This document shows, piece by piece, positions 34,877 to 43,473 of a DNA stretch of 64,000 nucleotides. Every line of letters begins with the position of its first letter. Position 1 is the stretch's first letter. The position numbers were made by a program, and so were the translations under genes. A model generated the notes under the pieces. The model did not search any database. It was given only the letters and a program-made list of their open reading frames with translations, and was not told the origin of the DNA. This DNA comes from an uncultured Bacteroidales bacterium (GTDB taxonomy: Bacteria; Bacteroidota; Bacteroidia; Bacteroidales; Muribaculaceae): assembly GCA_902776435.1 (NCBI GenBank), contig CACYQB010000015.1:1-64000 (forward strand), given 5' to 3'.

Positions 34877-37240
34877 ATGATGAAGAAAATACTTTTGCTC
34901 ATGCTCATGATGGCTGCTATCACTGGCAATGCCGTTACTTGGAAAATGCATAGTTATTATGTGACTTCCAAGATTCAGAATGTCTATGATACCGGTGACA
35001 AGATTTATTACTTGAACAGCGGTAACCTCTTCCAGTTTGATAAGGCCACAACTAAGACGATTGTCTTGAACAAGCAGAATAAATTGTCCGACAACCAGAT
35101 TTCGCAGATCTATTTTGACTGGCAGAATCAGTTGCTCTTTGTCGCTTATCTGGACTGTAATCTCGATATCATCGACAACACGGGTGCTGTGTACAATCTG
35201 AGCAAACTCAAGGATCTGGAGGCTTATGCCCGTAACATGGTATTTCACATTGACAAGGGGCTTATTAATTGTACCGGCAAGACCATCAATGATATCACGT
35301 TTGCCGGAGGTAAGGCCTATGTGGCTCTCGATGATGGTTATGCTGTCATCGATGAGGCCACCAGGACGATTATCAGCCACGACAAGGTGCTGATGGATAA
35401 CACGTCAGGTAGCGTGAACTCGGTGGCCGTGATGGGTAACACGCTGGTCATCCTGACGAACGATCGTTGCTATTATGGTCCCGTGGGCACCGAAAACCCC
35501 GTCAACCATTATGCGTCTTATTCTGGCTCGTTTAATGGTGCCCGGATGTATCCCAATAATTCGACCTCGTTGTTTGTCATGGATTCACAGAGCTTGAAGA
35601 ACTTTGATTTCTCGTCTGGCTCACCCGCTGTGACAGGCCTCGTTACGCTGGCTAGCGGTGTCACCGCCGATATCACGGTGCAGAAGGCCAAGACCGGCTT
35701 TCTTGCCAATTTCACCGAGCAGAGTTTCTACTACAAGATCAACGAGTCGGGCAAGACGGCTACCAAGGCTTCCTCGGTAATTGGTTTTGCCACCTCTTAT
35801 CCCAATGGTAACGGTACAATCTGGATCAATGACGGTGATGGCTTGCGTCAGAGTGGCTCCACCGTCAGCTATGCCATCAATTCCTTGACGACCGATGAGC
35901 CCTTCTGGCTCAAGTACAACACGGCATTGAATAAGTTGTTTGTCTGCACCTCGGCCCTGAACCGCGTGAACCGAACGACTGACCAGGATATGGCCAATAA
36001 TGTCGTGAACATCTATGATGGCACCAATTGGACTAATGTCACCAACTATTATCCCGAAGGCTCAGGTTATCAGTTCGTTTTCAATCCGCTGGATTCGGCA
36101 ACTTATTTCCGCGCTACTTGGCACAATGGTATTTATAGGGTCAAGAACAATGAGGTCGTGTTCAATTACACTAAGGACAATAGTTTGATGAGTTCCCGTA
36201 AAGCTCATCCGGCATTTGACAATTATGGCAATTTGTGGATTGTCAGCTCTTATCACAATCCCACTTGTCCCGTGGCTGTCTTGCCCAAGAACAAGGTGGC
36301 CCAGGTGTCTGTGACCAAGAGTGACTGGTTCCAGCCCTCAGGTCTGCTGTCACTGAACACGGGCAAGATGCAGGCATCCCGATTTGTGGTTTCCAAGAAA
36401 AACAATGTGAAGATCTATAATGACGGTGATAATACTAACAACAAGTCTTGCCCCTTATTCTGCTGGGATAATGGAAATGTGGACCCCACAGTTGACAACT
36501 ACAGGCTTGCTGTGATTGACCACTTCATTGACCAGAATAACCGTCATGTGTCGTGGACCTATATGTATCACATGGAAGAGGACCTCAACGGCCTTATCTG
36601 GGTTGGCACATCTTCGGGCCTGTTTGTTTTTGATCCCGAGACCGTCTTCGATGAGACTCCCAAGGCGATAAGTCCCTATGTGACCAAGTTTGATGAGGGT
36701 AATGGTTACCTGTGTGAAGGCCTTATCGTTTATGACATAGGCGTTGACAGCAAGAACAACAAGTGGATTGCCACCCTCAATGGTTTGTATTTTGTCTCTC
36801 CCGATGGCACTGAAGTGTATAACCACTTCACCACCGACAATAGCGACATCCCCAGCAACACCGTTTATTCTGTTGAGTGTGACACAAAGAATAACCGTGT
36901 TTACATCTTTACCGACAACGGCTTTGCCGAGTACGTTGCCGATGGTGCTGCCGCCGCGCTCAACTTCGATAACGTCTATGCCTTCCCCAATCCCATGGAG
37001 CCCGACTATACGGGCTTGATCAAGATCGCTAACCTGATGGAGAACACCTATGTCACTATCACCAATCGTGCTGGCCAAGTCGTGAAGCAGTTTGGTCCCG
37101 TGATGGGTTGTGCCTATTGGGATGGCAGTGGCGCTAACGGTGAACGTGTAGCCACAGGCACTTACAAGATTTATGCGGCTCAGGGTGCCCAGCCCGCAAC
37201 AACGGGCACTCCGCTTACCACAGTGATGGTGATCAGGTAA
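34877..37240 (+). CDS. PorZ-like exported double-propeller protein, paralog 3
   Basis: A 787-residue member of the tandem array. Three candidate starts lie in a row (GTG 34874, ATG 34877, ATG 34880); 34877 is used, giving MMKKILLLMLMMAAITGNAV as signal peptide, and 34880 is equally possible. Propeller motifs and the C-terminal domain match paralogs 1, 2 and 4 in order. Local differences include an extra NNKSC stretch after KIYNDGDN, absent from the others, and the end TTVMVIR instead of TVMVIK. Spacing to the next paralog is 52 bases. Function inferred only from the family. Confidence 0.8.
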   Translation: MMKKILLLMLMMAAITGNAVTWKMHSYYVTSKIQNVYDTGDKIYYLNSGNLFQFDKATTKTIVLNKQNKLSDNQISQIYFDWQNQLLFVAYLDCNLDIIDNTGAVYNLSKLKDLEAYARNMVFHIDKGLINCTGKTINDITFAGGKAYVALDDGYAVIDEATRTIISHDKVLMDNTSGSVNSVAVMGNTLVILTNDRCYYGPVGTENPVNHYASYSGSFNGARMYPNNSTSLFVMDSQSLKNFDFSSGSPAVTGLVTLASGVTADITVQKAKTGFLANFTEQSFYYKINESGKTATKASSVIGFATSYPNGNGTIWINDGDGLRQSGSTVSYAINSLTTDEPFWLKYNTALNKLFVCTSALNRVNRTTDQDMANNVVNIYDGTNWTNVTNYYPEGSGYQFVFNPLDSATYFRATWHNGIYRVKNNEVVFNYTKDNSLMSSRKAHPAFDNYGNLWIVSSYHNPTCPVAVLPKNKVAQVSVTKSDWFQPSGLLSLNTGKMQASRFVVSKKNNVKIYNDGDNTNNKSCPLFCWDNGNVDPTVDNYRLAVIDHFIDQNNRHVSWTYMYHMEEDLNGLIWVGTSSGLFVFDPETVFDETPKAISPYVTKFDEGNGYLCEGLIVYDIGVDSKNNKWIATLNGLYFVSPDGTEVYNHFTTDNSDIPSNTVYSVECDTKNNRVYIFTDNGFAEYVADGAAAALNFDNVYAFPNPMEPDYTGLIKIANLMENTYVTITNRAGQVVKQFGPVMGCAYWDGSGANGERVATGTYKIYAAQGAQPATTGTPLTTVMVIR

Positions 37241-37292
37241 GGGTGTGAGGCTTTGTCAATGATAAAGAATTAGATTAAATCAATTAGTGGCG

Positions 37293-39632
37293 ATGAAGAA
37301 GATACTTTTGTTTTTGGCTATTCTGGCAGCTGTAACCGGCAATGCCGGCACTTGGAAAGTTCATAGCTGCTATCAGACTTCCAAGATTCAGAATGTCTAT
37401 GATACCGGTGACAAGATTTATTACTTGAACAGCGGTAGCCTCTTCCAGTTTGATAAGGCCACGGCAAAAACCGTTGCCTTGAACAGGCAAAATATGCTGT
37501 CCGACAACCAGATTTCGCAAATCTATTATGACTGGCAGAATCAGTTGGTCTTTGTCGTTTATGCCAATTGTAATATCGACATCATTGACAACGCGGGCGC
37601 TGTGTACAATGTGAGCAAACTCAAGGACATGGTGGTGGATGTCCGCAATTACACGCTCAATAACAACGAACTTGCAAGTTATACCGGCAAGACCATCAAC
37701 GATATCACGTTTGCTGGCGGTAAAGCCTATGTGGCTGTCGATTACGGCTATGTGACGATCGATGAGGCGACCAAAACGATTGTCGCCAACGATGTGCTGA
37801 TGGGTGATACGGGCAATGTGAATTCGGTTGCTGTGATTGGCAATACGATGGTCATTTTGTCCAACTCCCATTGCTATTATGGCCCTGTGGGAACTGCCAA
37901 CCCCATCAGCAATTACACAAGTTATTCCGGCTCCTTTAAGGGCGCCCGGATGTATCCCATTAACGGGACGTCGCTGTTTATTATGAATTCCAAGGGGTTA
38001 AAAAGCTATGATTTCACATCCAGTACCCCGACCGTGACCGGACTTGTTTCGCTGGGTGGAGATGTCGTGACGACCGTGTCGGTGCAGAAGGCCAAGACGG
38101 GCTACATTGCCAATTTCACCAACCAGAGTTACTATTATAAGATTAACGAGTCGGGCAAGACGGCGACCAAGGCTTCATCGACGCTGGGCTTCGCCACTTC
38201 CTATCCTAATGGTGACGGAACCATCTGGATTAATGACAGTACCGGTTTGCATAAAAGCGGTTCGACGACCTGCTATGCCGTCAATGCCTTGACGACCGAT
38301 GAGCCTTATTGGCTCAAGTATAACACGGCATTGAATAAGTTGTTTGCGTGCACTTCGGCCCTGAACCGTGTGAATCGCACGACGGATAAGAGCATGGCAT
38401 CTAATGTCGTGAACGTGTTTGATGGCACCAACTGGAGCGATGTCACCACTTATTATCCTACAGGTTCAGGTTACCAGTTCGTTTTCAATCCCCTGGACTC
38501 GGCAACCTATTTCCGCGCAAGCTGGCAAAACGGCCTGTATAGGGTGAAGAACAATACCGTCGTGTTTACCTATAACAGGAACAACAGTTTGATGGGTAAA
38601 TATAAAGCCCATCCCGCTTTTGACAAATATGGAAACCTGTGGATTGTCAGTTCCTATGGCAGCGCCAGTTGCCCTGTGGCTGTGTTGCCCAAGAACAAGG
38701 TGGCCAAGTCATCGGTTACCAAGGAAGACTGGTTCCAGCCATCGGGCCTGGAGATGCTGAATACGGGTAAGATGCAGGCTTCCCGCTTTATCATCTCCAA
38801 GAAGAATAATGTCAAGATCTACAACGATGGCGATTACAAGTCAACGATGTTCTGCTGGGATAACAGCAATACAGATCCTACGGTTAACAACTATAAGTTG
38901 GCTGCCTTCACGCAATTTATTGACCAGAATAACCGCCAGGTGGAGTGGACCTATCTGATTCACATGGAAGAGGATCTCAATGGCATGATTTGGGCAGGTT
39001 CAACTTCTGGCCTGTTCGTATTTGACCCCGCGACTGTCTTTGATGAGACGCCCAGGGCCATCAGCCCCTATGTGACCAAGTCTGATGAGGGCAATGGGTA
39101 CTTGTGCGAAGGTTTCGCCGTCAATGACATCGGTGTTGACCGCTACAACAACAAGTGGATTGCTACCGCCAATGGCTTGTATTTTGTGTCTCCCGATGGC
39201 TCTGAAGTGTATAACCACTTCACCACTGCCAACAGTGATATCCCCAGCAACACCGTTTATACGGTCGAGTGTGACCCCGAGAATAACCGTGTATATATCT
39301 ATACCAACAATGGCTTTGCCGAGTACGTTGCCGATGGCGTCACCGCCGCCCTCAACTTCGATAATGTCTATGCCTTCCCCAATCCCATGAAGCCTGATTA
39401 CACGGGTATGATCACGATTGCTAACCTGATGGAAGATTCCTATGTCACCATCACCGATCGTGCTGGTCAAGTCGTGAAACGCATGGGCCCGGTGATGGGC
39501 AGCACTGTTTGGGACGGTTGCGGCTCGGATGGCGAGCGTGTGCCCACGGGCATCTACAACATCTATGCGGCCCAGGGCAGCCAGCCAGCGGTAACGGGCA
39601 CCCCACAGACCACAGTGATGGTGATCAAGTGA
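37293..39632 (+). CDS. PorZ-like exported double-propeller protein, paralog 4
   Basis: A 779-residue member. The start at the ATG at 37293 (MKKILLFLAILAAVTGNAGT) is preferred over the in-frame GTG at 37287. It shares several stretches with paralog 1 that the two genes between do not have, such as LNRQNMLSDNQISQIYYDW and IDQNNRQVEWTYLIHMEED, suggesting recombination between non-adjacent copies. The leader just before the start (AGATTAAATCAAT) is also found before the fifth gene. Domain order is the same as in paralog 1. Confidence 0.8.
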   Translation: MKKILLFLAILAAVTGNAGTWKVHSCYQTSKIQNVYDTGDKIYYLNSGSLFQFDKATAKTVALNRQNMLSDNQISQIYYDWQNQLVFVVYANCNIDIIDNAGAVYNVSKLKDMVVDVRNYTLNNNELASYTGKTINDITFAGGKAYVAVDYGYVTIDEATKTIVANDVLMGDTGNVNSVAVIGNTMVILSNSHCYYGPVGTANPISNYTSYSGSFKGARMYPINGTSLFIMNSKGLKSYDFTSSTPTVTGLVSLGGDVVTTVSVQKAKTGYIANFTNQSYYYKINESGKTATKASSTLGFATSYPNGDGTIWINDSTGLHKSGSTTCYAVNALTTDEPYWLKYNTALNKLFACTSALNRVNRTTDKSMASNVVNVFDGTNWSDVTTYYPTGSGYQFVFNPLDSATYFRASWQNGLYRVKNNTVVFTYNRNNSLMGKYKAHPAFDKYGNLWIVSSYGSASCPVAVLPKNKVAKSSVTKEDWFQPSGLEMLNTGKMQASRFIISKKNNVKIYNDGDYKSTMFCWDNSNTDPTVNNYKLAAFTQFIDQNNRQVEWTYLIHMEEDLNGMIWAGSTSGLFVFDPATVFDETPRAISPYVTKSDEGNGYLCEGFAVNDIGVDRYNNKWIATANGLYFVSPDGSEVYNHFTTANSDIPSNTVYTVECDPENNRVYIYTNNGFAEYVADGVTAALNFDNVYAFPNPMKPDYTGMITIANLMEDSYVTITDRAGQVVKRMGPVMGSTVWDGCGSDGERVPTGIYNIYAAQGSQPAVTGTPQTTVMVIK

Positions 39633-39697
39633 TGGCTGTGAAGATTGTTCAAGAGGCCTAATTAATGATAAAAAAGAGATTAAATCAATAAGATGCG

Positions 39698-41995
39698 ATG
39701 AAAAAGATATTTTTGTTATTGGCAGCGATGGCAACCTTGTTTGCTGGCGCCCAGAATGCCGTTGGTAACTGGCAATTCCACTCTGCATTTGGCGGGGACG
39801 TGACTGCTGTGGCCGATGCTAAGAACTGGGTTTACTACCTCGCGTCGGGTAATTTGTTCAGGCTCGACAAGCAGACCGATGAAAACGAGGCGCTGAGCAT
39901 TGTCAATGACTTGACCGATATGGTCATTAAGCAGGTTTACTACAACAGCGACAAGGATTACCTCGTCGTCGTGTACACCAATTCCAATATTGATATCATC
40001 GAATCGGATGGCTCGGTCGTGAACATGCCCGAAATCAAGGATGCCGTGATGACATTGAGCAAGGCCATCAACGATGTGACCTTTGCGCCTGGTGTGATTT
40101 ATCTAGCGACCGATTTTGGCTATGTGGTGGTCGATGACAATAAGTTTGTCGTCAAGGAGTCCCATCTCTATGGCAAGTCGTTGTCGTCGGTGGCCCAAGT
40201 GGGCAAGATGTTGTTGTTGTGCTCTGATGAGGTTATCTATTATGGTCTTGCAGATGAATATCATGAGCAGTTGGACGCGTTTGACGTTGCCAACAAGAAT
40301 GGTCAAAGGATTTGGCCGATCAGCGACTCGACTTTTTATTGTATGACGGGTTGGACCTTTTTTGCAACAATGAATGTGCAGGCTGATGGCCATGCATCGT
40401 TCAAAACTCATACGCTTATCGAAAATAAGGCAACTCAATTACAGAATGCTAAGGATGGTTTTTTGCTCTACGTTACAAACCTCAGCCAGTGCTACAAGGC
40501 CGACAAGGAGGGAAAAAACCTTACGCTCATCGAGTCTGACGGGGAAATCTGCAGTTCCAATCCAAATGGTGATGGCACGATTTGGGCTGCTGGCCCACTT
40601 GGCCTGCACGATCTGGAGGATGCCACAAACTATTATCTCCCCAATGCATTGACTACCGACCGGCCCTTCTGGATGTCATACAATAAGGCCAAAGACCTGC
40701 TCTACGTCTCTAGCCCGTCCACCAATTACTTCTTCACTGATAACAAGTCCACTGTGGTTAATACCTATGACGGTATGACATGGGATGACGTCACGCCCGA
40801 TGGCGCTCCCGTTAACGGTTCATTCCAGATTATGTTCATGCCAGGTGAACCTGATACCTACTTCTTGAGCACTTGGCAGAAAGGTTTGTTCAAGGTCGTT
40901 GATGACGAGATCGCGTTGATCTATGATGCCTCGAACAGCCCCATGATGAAAGAACAGGGCGCGATGCACCCCATCACCACCATTGACCGAAATGGTAATG
41001 TGTGGGTTGTCCAGTCGTTTGAGAATCCTGACCATCCCGTGATGGTACTTCCCGCTGCCAAGTCAAAGGCTAACGCCGTTACGATCAATGATTGGATCAC
41101 TCCCAACATCGAAGGACTGAACTCGGGCCATACCAAGAATGCCAGCCTGATTTCGACGCGTAACAGTGCATATGATATCAAGATTTTCAATGATGGTGAC
41201 TACAAAATGCCTATCATCATGTGGAACTCCAATGGCGAGATCTCATCCCGACCTCAACAGGTGATGCTCAGCGAACTCATCGACCAGGATGGCCAACCGT
41301 TCAGTTGGCTCTATATCATGTGCTTTACCGAGGACCTCAATGGTATCGTGTGGATGGGTAGTACCGAGGGCGTCATCTCGTTCAATCCCGCCCAAGCCTT
41401 CTCAAACAATTTCAGGGTCAACCACATCAAGGTGCCGCGTAACGATGGAACGGGCATGGCCGATTACCTGCTCAATGGTATCCAGGTCAATGACATTGCT
41501 GTGGATGGCGCTAACCGAAAGTGGATTGCCACCCAGTCCTCCGGCCTCTTCCTTGTGAGTGCCGATGGTACCCAGATCATCAAGAAATTCAATACCACCA
41601 ACAGCCCCTTGGCGACAAACACTGTTTATCGTGTGTGCTGTAATCCTAACAGCAACTCCATTTATATCACAACGCCGGTGGGTCTGTATGAATACTTCAG
41701 TGACAGTAGCCCTGCCGAGTCTAATTACAGCAACATCTATGCTTATCCCAATCCCGTTCGCCCCGATTATATTGGTGATGTGACTATTACAGGCATGATG
41801 GACAATTCGCTGATTAAGATTGCGGATGCCAGCGGCAACGTCATCCGACAACTCAAGTCAACGGGTGGTATGGCCACATGGGACTGCTGTAACCAGTATG
41901 GAGAGCGGGTTAAGACGGGTGTCTATATGGTGCTCTGTTCACGTGCTAATGGTGGCAGTGAAGCCGTTGTCACTAAGATTGCTGTGATTCGATAA
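39698..41995 (+). CDS. porZ: PorZ-like protein, the most canonical member of the array
   Basis: A 765-residue protein, clearly related to the four upstream paralogs but far more diverged, and closer to the PorZ found in most Bacteroidales. Signal peptide MKKIFLLLAAMATLFAGAQN; two propellers (LTDMVIKQVYYNSDKDYLVV, NGIVWMGSTEGVISFNP, NRKWIATQSSGLFLVSADG); C-terminal Ig/FlgD-like domain from IYAYPNPVRPDYIGDVTITG, ending in TKIAVIR. In Porphyromonas gingivalis PorZ is an outer-surface part of the type IX system and takes part in delivering the lipopolysaccharide anchor to secreted cargo. No other type IX genes are in the window. I consider this copy the likely ancestral gene of the array. The symbol is tentative. 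Confidence 0.72.
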   Translation: MKKIFLLLAAMATLFAGAQNAVGNWQFHSAFGGDVTAVADAKNWVYYLASGNLFRLDKQTDENEALSIVNDLTDMVIKQVYYNSDKDYLVVVYTNSNIDIIESDGSVVNMPEIKDAVMTLSKAINDVTFAPGVIYLATDFGYVVVDDNKFVVKESHLYGKSLSSVAQVGKMLLLCSDEVIYYGLADEYHEQLDAFDVANKNGQRIWPISDSTFYCMTGWTFFATMNVQADGHASFKTHTLIENKATQLQNAKDGFLLYVTNLSQCYKADKEGKNLTLIESDGEICSSNPNGDGTIWAAGPLGLHDLEDATNYYLPNALTTDRPFWMSYNKAKDLLYVSSPSTNYFFTDNKSTVVNTYDGMTWDDVTPDGAPVNGSFQIMFMPGEPDTYFLSTWQKGLFKVVDDEIALIYDASNSPMMKEQGAMHPITTIDRNGNVWVVQSFENPDHPVMVLPAAKSKANAVTINDWITPNIEGLNSGHTKNASLISTRNSAYDIKIFNDGDYKMPIIMWNSNGEISSRPQQVMLSELIDQDGQPFSWLYIMCFTEDLNGIVWMGSTEGVISFNPAQAFSNNFRVNHIKVPRNDGTGMADYLLNGIQVNDIAVDGANRKWIATQSSGLFLVSADGTQIIKKFNTTNSPLATNTVYRVCCNPNSNSIYITTPVGLYEYFSDSSPAESNYSNIYAYPNPVRPDYIGDVTITGMMDNSLIKIADASGNVIRQLKSTGGMATWDCCNQYGERVKTGVYMVLCSRANGGSEAVVTKIAVIR

Positions 41996-42046
41996 TCTGA
42001 GATTCAGTATAATAGTGTTTTTATTAATGTATTAATATTTTTTGCT

Positions 42047-42535
42047 ATGAAGAAAATTGTATTCATATTGACAGTAATGGCTGCCGCAGTGCTCTCCTCG
42101 TGTGGCACAAGCTCTGGTTTGACCAAGGCCGAGGAGCAAGCTCAGATGACCCAGAAGGTGGTCAATGCGGTAGAAGCCCGCCAGTACACGATTGCTGTGG
42201 ACTGGATGAAGCCACTTGGCGGCATGGCCCGTCATGTGAGTTCCAATTATGAGCTGAAGGTGAACGGGGATGAAGTGGATAGCTATCTTCCCTATATCGG
42301 TGAGGCTTATCGTGTCCCCTACGGCGGCGGTAAGGGCCTTAACTTCAAGGGTAAGATTGAGAACTACAGGATGGCCAAACCGACTAGCAACCGATTGGTT
42401 ATCGAGTTTGACGTGAATAACCAGGAGGATTTCTATCACTATCGCATCGACTTGTTTACTAATGGTAAAGCGGTAATCGATGTCATCGCCCAAGACCACG
42501 ATGCCATTTCCTTTGATGGCGAGATGGTATTTTGA
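42047..42535 (+). CDS. DUF4251 lipoprotein, copy A
   Basis: A 162-residue predicted lipoprotein. The signal ends in a lipobox (LSSC, Cys at 19). The remainder fits the DUF4251 family, small Bacteroidota lipoproteins of unknown role: a helix with QARQY-like sequence, then a beta domain with YELKVNGDEVDSYLPYIGEA, GLNFKGKIENYRM and DAISFDGEM. The next gene, 114 bases on, is a paralog with the same layout. Fifty-one bases after porZ, possibly co-transcribed. Confidence 0.82.
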   Translation: MKKIVFILTVMAAAVLSSCGTSSGLTKAEEQAQMTQKVVNAVEARQYTIAVDWMKPLGGMARHVSSNYELKVNGDEVDSYLPYIGEAYRVPYGGGKGLNFKGKIENYRMAKPTSNRLVIEFDVNNQEDFYHYRIDLFTNGKAVIDVIAQDHDAISFDGEMVF

Positions 42536-42649
42536 GTGTTGTTTTATTTTAACAGATGTTTAAACTATTAAGGCTTTGTGAAGTCCTATAAATAGATAAG
42601 TTTATCTGTTGAAAAACCCGATTAATAACTCTAAAAATATGATTTCGTT

Positions 42650-43144
42650 ATGAAAAAGTTGATACTGATTTCTATGACCTTGGTGGCGTTGATGATGATG
42701 TCTTGCGGCTCGAGTAAGACAGCAATTGATCCTGCTCAGGCACAAGCCATCAAGACGTTGCTTGAAGAAGGCCAGTACATGGTGATGGTCGGCTCGATGC
42801 GTCCCTTGTCGTCTTCGACAATGAGTGTGAGTCTGGGCCAGAAGATGATTGTGCGTGACGGCACTGTAAGTTGCTACCTGCCTTACGTCGGTTCAGGTCA
42901 GAATGTCGGCTATGGTGCTAGTGGCTATAAGGCGCTCAATTTCTCAAGCCCGATTCTTGACTACAAGGTTGAGTATCCCAAGGAAGACCGGGCACGCGTC
43001 ACCTTCAGGGTGGATAATGGTGACGATCACTATCGCTTCCATGTCGAGGTGTTCATGAATGGCAAGACGACGATTGATGTCGAGCCTCGCGGACGTGATG
43101 CCATCTCTTATAGTGGCATGATGCACGGCCTGGAGATGCTTTAA
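42650..43144 (+). CDS. DUF4251 lipoprotein, copy B
   Basis: A 164-residue paralog of the previous gene. The signal peptide ends in MMSC (Cys at 19). Matching segments are VSCYLPYVGSGQN against VDSYLPYIGEAYR, and RDAISYSGMM against HDAISFDGEM. Sequence divergence is large enough to suggest an old duplication. Function unknown; outer-membrane or periplasmic anchoring by lipid is expected. Closed by a hairpin. Confidence 0.82.
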   Translation: MKKLILISMTLVALMMMSCGSSKTAIDPAQAQAIKTLLEEGQYMVMVGSMRPLSSSTMSVSLGQKMIVRDGTVSCYLPYVGSGQNVGYGASGYKALNFSSPILDYKVEYPKEDRARVTFRVDNGDDHYRFHVEVFMNGKTTIDVEPRGRDAISYSGMMHGLEML

Positions 43145-43165
43145 CACTTAGCGTACATGAAAATA

Positions 43166-43197
43166 AACAGGGACGGCTATCGATGGCCGCCCCTGTT
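43166..43197 (+). terminator. Hairpin after the second DUF4251 gene
   Basis: AACAGGGACGGC (43166-43177) pairs with GCCGCCCCTGTT (43186-43197) with one mismatch. The T run after it is weak (GTATT). Confidence 0.55.
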
Positions 43198-43206
43198 GTA
43201 TTAAGG

Positions 43207-43443
43207 TGAGTTCGATGAAATTATTTGCTAAGAATCAGTGCGTTAGCATCTCCCCCTCTAAGATTAGAGGGAAGCTCCTCCCCCGCCTGGGGGGAGGTGG
43301 CACGAAGTGCCGGAGAAGGGGGAGAGGGCAGGGGCGTTGATGCTACCGCGATGGTGCATGCCTTAGGAGGCATCGACGCCCCCCGACCCCCTCTTATCCA
43401 AGAGGGGGAGCTGAGTATCAGCAGTTTATTTTCTTCGAGTTCG
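43207..43443. repeat. MITE-like inverted-repeat element, copy 2
   Basis: Starts TGAGTTCGATGAAA exactly like copy 1 and ends TTTTCTTCGAGTTCG, a diverged form of the copy 1 end. It keeps CCCCCTCTAAGATTAGAGGG, the inner CAGGGGCGTTGATGCTACCG and the right hairpin CCCCCTCTT/AAGAGGGGG. It is about 40 bases longer because of an extra hairpin-rich insert in the middle (CCTCCCCCGCCTGGGGGGAGG, then GGCACGAAGTGCC). It lies in the gap between the convergent DUF4251 gene and sbcC. No clear flanking duplication. Confidence 0.7.
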
Positions 43444-43473
43444 CGTTGTTTTATGTGCGATTGACATCGGCGG

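Noticed and set aside
29415-41995. CRISPR or short tandem repeat array suggested by the repetitive DNA
   Set aside because: The repetition comes from whole paralogous genes in frame; there are no short direct repeats with unique spacers.
29415-41995. A full type IX secretion locus
   Set aside because: Only PorZ-like genes are present; none of the neighbours resemble PorU, PorV, Sov, PorK, PorL, PorM or PorN.
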